A DNA stretch of 22,269 nucleotides from the NCBI RefSeq assembly GCF_003478505.1, contig NZ_QUFI01000042.1:1-22269 (forward strand). Direction: 5' to 3'. The notes beneath the pieces are model-generated. The model saw only the letters and a program-made list of their open reading frames with translations, was not told the origin of the DNA and did not search any database. Shown here piece after piece: positions 21,403 through 22,269 of this stretch (its first letter is position 1; the number at the start of each line of letters is the position of its first letter). The DNA comes from Clostridium sp. AF27-2AA. GTDB lineage: Bacteria; Bacillota; Clostridia; Lachnospirales; Lachnospiraceae. The translations under genes and the position numbers were made by a program.

Positions 21403-21763
21403 ATTTTCCTCCATTTCTTTGTCATTCGTACCTAAACGGTTGTTCCCACCACTCATCTCTTCGACTACATTATCTTCAGATTCCCAAATTATGTAGAATG
21501 ATCCTGCACCATAATCACAATATTATTCTGATAGATACTGCTCAAATAACAATAAACTACTCTTTCAAAAATGAATAACTCCATTTGCTCTGCTCTCCTT
21601 ATATCTCACAAACTATATGCTGACAATAAAAGAGCTGTCGCAATCAACAACAGCCATAAATTTATATTCCGCTCTACATTTTTTCTCACAATATCGGCAT
21701 TATTTTATACGAATACTTTCGATTATTTCGTTTTTAAAAAACGGTTCATTTACTATTAATTAA
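21403..21763 (-). other. Long A+T-rich leader region before the sensor GGDEF gene
   Basis: This stretch holds no convincing gene. On the minus strand it can form several hairpins (CGTTTTT/AAAACG; ACGAA/TTCGT) and an intrinsic-terminator-like hairpin at 21624-21654. A 31-codon frame at 21489-21584 (start MELFIFERVVYCYLSS) has AAGGAG ten bases before its ATG and could be a short upstream peptide. The layout suggests attenuation or riboswitch-like control, but no known riboswitch core was recognised. Confidence 0.4.
21624..21654 (-). terminator. Terminator-like hairpin inside the GGDEF leader
   Basis: Minus strand GCTGTTGT pairs with GCGACAGC (two G-U pairs) around a five-base loop, followed by TCTTTTATTG. 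No minus-strand gene ends here, so it could be an attenuator. Confidence 0.55.
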
Positions 21764-21792
21764 ACTATACCACATTGTTAATCTATTTTCTA
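21764..21792 (-). promoter_or_regulatory. Possible promoter for the GGDEF leader
   Basis: Minus strand TAGAAA (21787-21792), 17-base spacer, TATAGT (21764-21769) with extended -10 TGG. The -35 match is moderate. Confidence 0.45.
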
Positions 21793-21854
21793 TACACCTT
21801 TACTGTAAAGGTCAAATTCGGGAGTTTGACAGTTACATATCGCAAAAAATAGCC

Positions 21855-21881
21855 GCAGGCCGCATAAAACCTGCTTTTTTT
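21855..21881. terminator. Terminator hairpin upstream of the IS1634 transposase
   Basis: GCAGG and CCTGC with a ten-base loop are followed by seven T residues on the plus strand; on the minus strand the sequence after the stem is also T-rich (GGCTATTTTTT). Confidence 0.65.
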
Positions 21882-21927
21882 ATGTCATTTTTTGTTTTTA
21901 TATATGTTATTTTATGTTATTGCGTGA

Positions 21928-21933
21928 TATAAT
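21928..21933 (+). promoter_or_regulatory. -10 box of the IS1634 transposase
   Basis: TGATATAAT, an extended -10 element, 24 bases before the ATG; no good -35 box is seen. Confidence 0.55.
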
Positions 21934-21957
21934 AAGGGGATAAGGGAGGGATGGTGC

Positions 21958-22269
21958 ATGAACCTTCACATAACAAAATCTAAAAATGCTGAATCATTTT
22001 ATATCTGTAGGTCTTATGCAAAAGATAATGGCAGTACAACTTCGACTATTGTTCGCAAGCTGGGAACTCTGGAAAATCTCCTGATCGAGCATGGGCCAAC
22101 AAGAGATGATGTTATCGCCTGGGCAAAAAATGAAGTAAAAGCAGAAACCGAAAAATACAAGAAAGATAAAGAAGCAAAAACTCTGCTGATCCCATTCCAT
22201 ACAGACAGGCCGCTGGACTATGATAAACAAATCTTTTTCCGTGGAGGTTATCTCTTTCCACAGCCTGTT
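21958..22269 (+). CDS. IS1634-family (IS4-related DDE) transposase, N-terminal part
   Basis: The first 104 codons are in the window and the frame is open to its end. The start MNLHITKSKNAESFYICRSY and the following STIVRKLGTLENLLIEHG are the typical opening of IS1634-family transposases, ahead of the DDE catalytic core, which lies outside the window. The ATG is preceded by AAGGGAGGG at a suitable distance. Whether the element is intact cannot be seen here. Confidence 0.88.
   Translation, partial: MNLHITKSKNAESFYICRSYAKDNGSTTSTIVRKLGTLENLLIEHGPTRDDVIAWAKNEVKAETEKYKKDKEAKTLLIPFHTDRPLDYDKQIFFRGGYLFPQPV

Larger units (their letters stand above)
21796..22269 (+). mobile_element. Left part of an IS1634-family insertion sequence, cut by the window end
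   Basis: The transposase start at 21958 identifies the element. The exact left end is not determined. Candidate end structures upstream are the 17-bp palindrome at 21796-21812 (ACCTTTAC-T-GTAAAGGT) and the inverted repeat GTCAAA...TTTGAC (21811-21830). A terminator hairpin at 21855-21881 would shield the transposase from outside transcription, a common feature of insertion sequences. Confidence 0.6.

Overview
The window looks like a chromosomal segment of an anaerobic gut Clostridium-type Firmicute, most likely Lachnospiraceae. The grounds are AGGAGG-type ribosome binding sites before nearly every gene, TTGACA/TATAAT promoters, short intrinsic terminators, an ECF transporter with a two-domain ATPase, and the styles of the IS605 and IS1634 elements. 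Species cannot be named from sequence alone.

Left part (1-5870), accessory DNA, all on the minus strand: the start of a type I restriction specificity gene (hsdS), a long hsdM, a DinJ/YafQ toxin-antitoxin pair with its own promoter and terminator, a 45-residue membrane peptide, and a complete IS200/IS605 element (Y1 transposase TnpA plus TnpB, with similar subterminal hairpins at both ends). The TnpB lacks the usual RuvC-II glutamate and the second zinc-finger cysteine pair.

Middle part (5888-14628), more G+C rich and metabolic: a sodium-coupled amino-acid symporter (snf type). Next is a four-gene minus-strand operon of nucleoside phosphorylase, ECF S component, EcfT and a fused double ATPase, probably a nucleoside or base salvage system. 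A divergent plus-strand operon encodes a cysteine hydrolase, a membrane protein with an MprF-type C-terminal domain, and an alpha/beta hydrolase.

Between that operon and the next gene lies a stretch of over 400 bases without a convincing protein. It has a near-perfect minus-strand promoter (TTGACA-17-TACAAT) and a strong hairpin terminator about 250 bases downstream. I read it as a stand-alone structured RNA gene, the most interesting unexplained item here.

Right part (14995-22269): a GAF-GGDEF gene diverges from a small XRE regulator across a spacer with two 14-bp direct repeats, one of them inside the GGDEF promoter. A DeoR-type repressor diverges from an MFS permease (interrupted by one missing base in an A run) and a sugar isomerase/epimerase-like TIM barrel, with four copies of a CAACAAAACACA-like box between the promoters. 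The downstream end of that operon appears truncated where A+T-rich DNA begins. This carries a membrane-anchored sensor GGDEF gene with a long structured leader and then the left end of an IS1634-family element that runs off the window.
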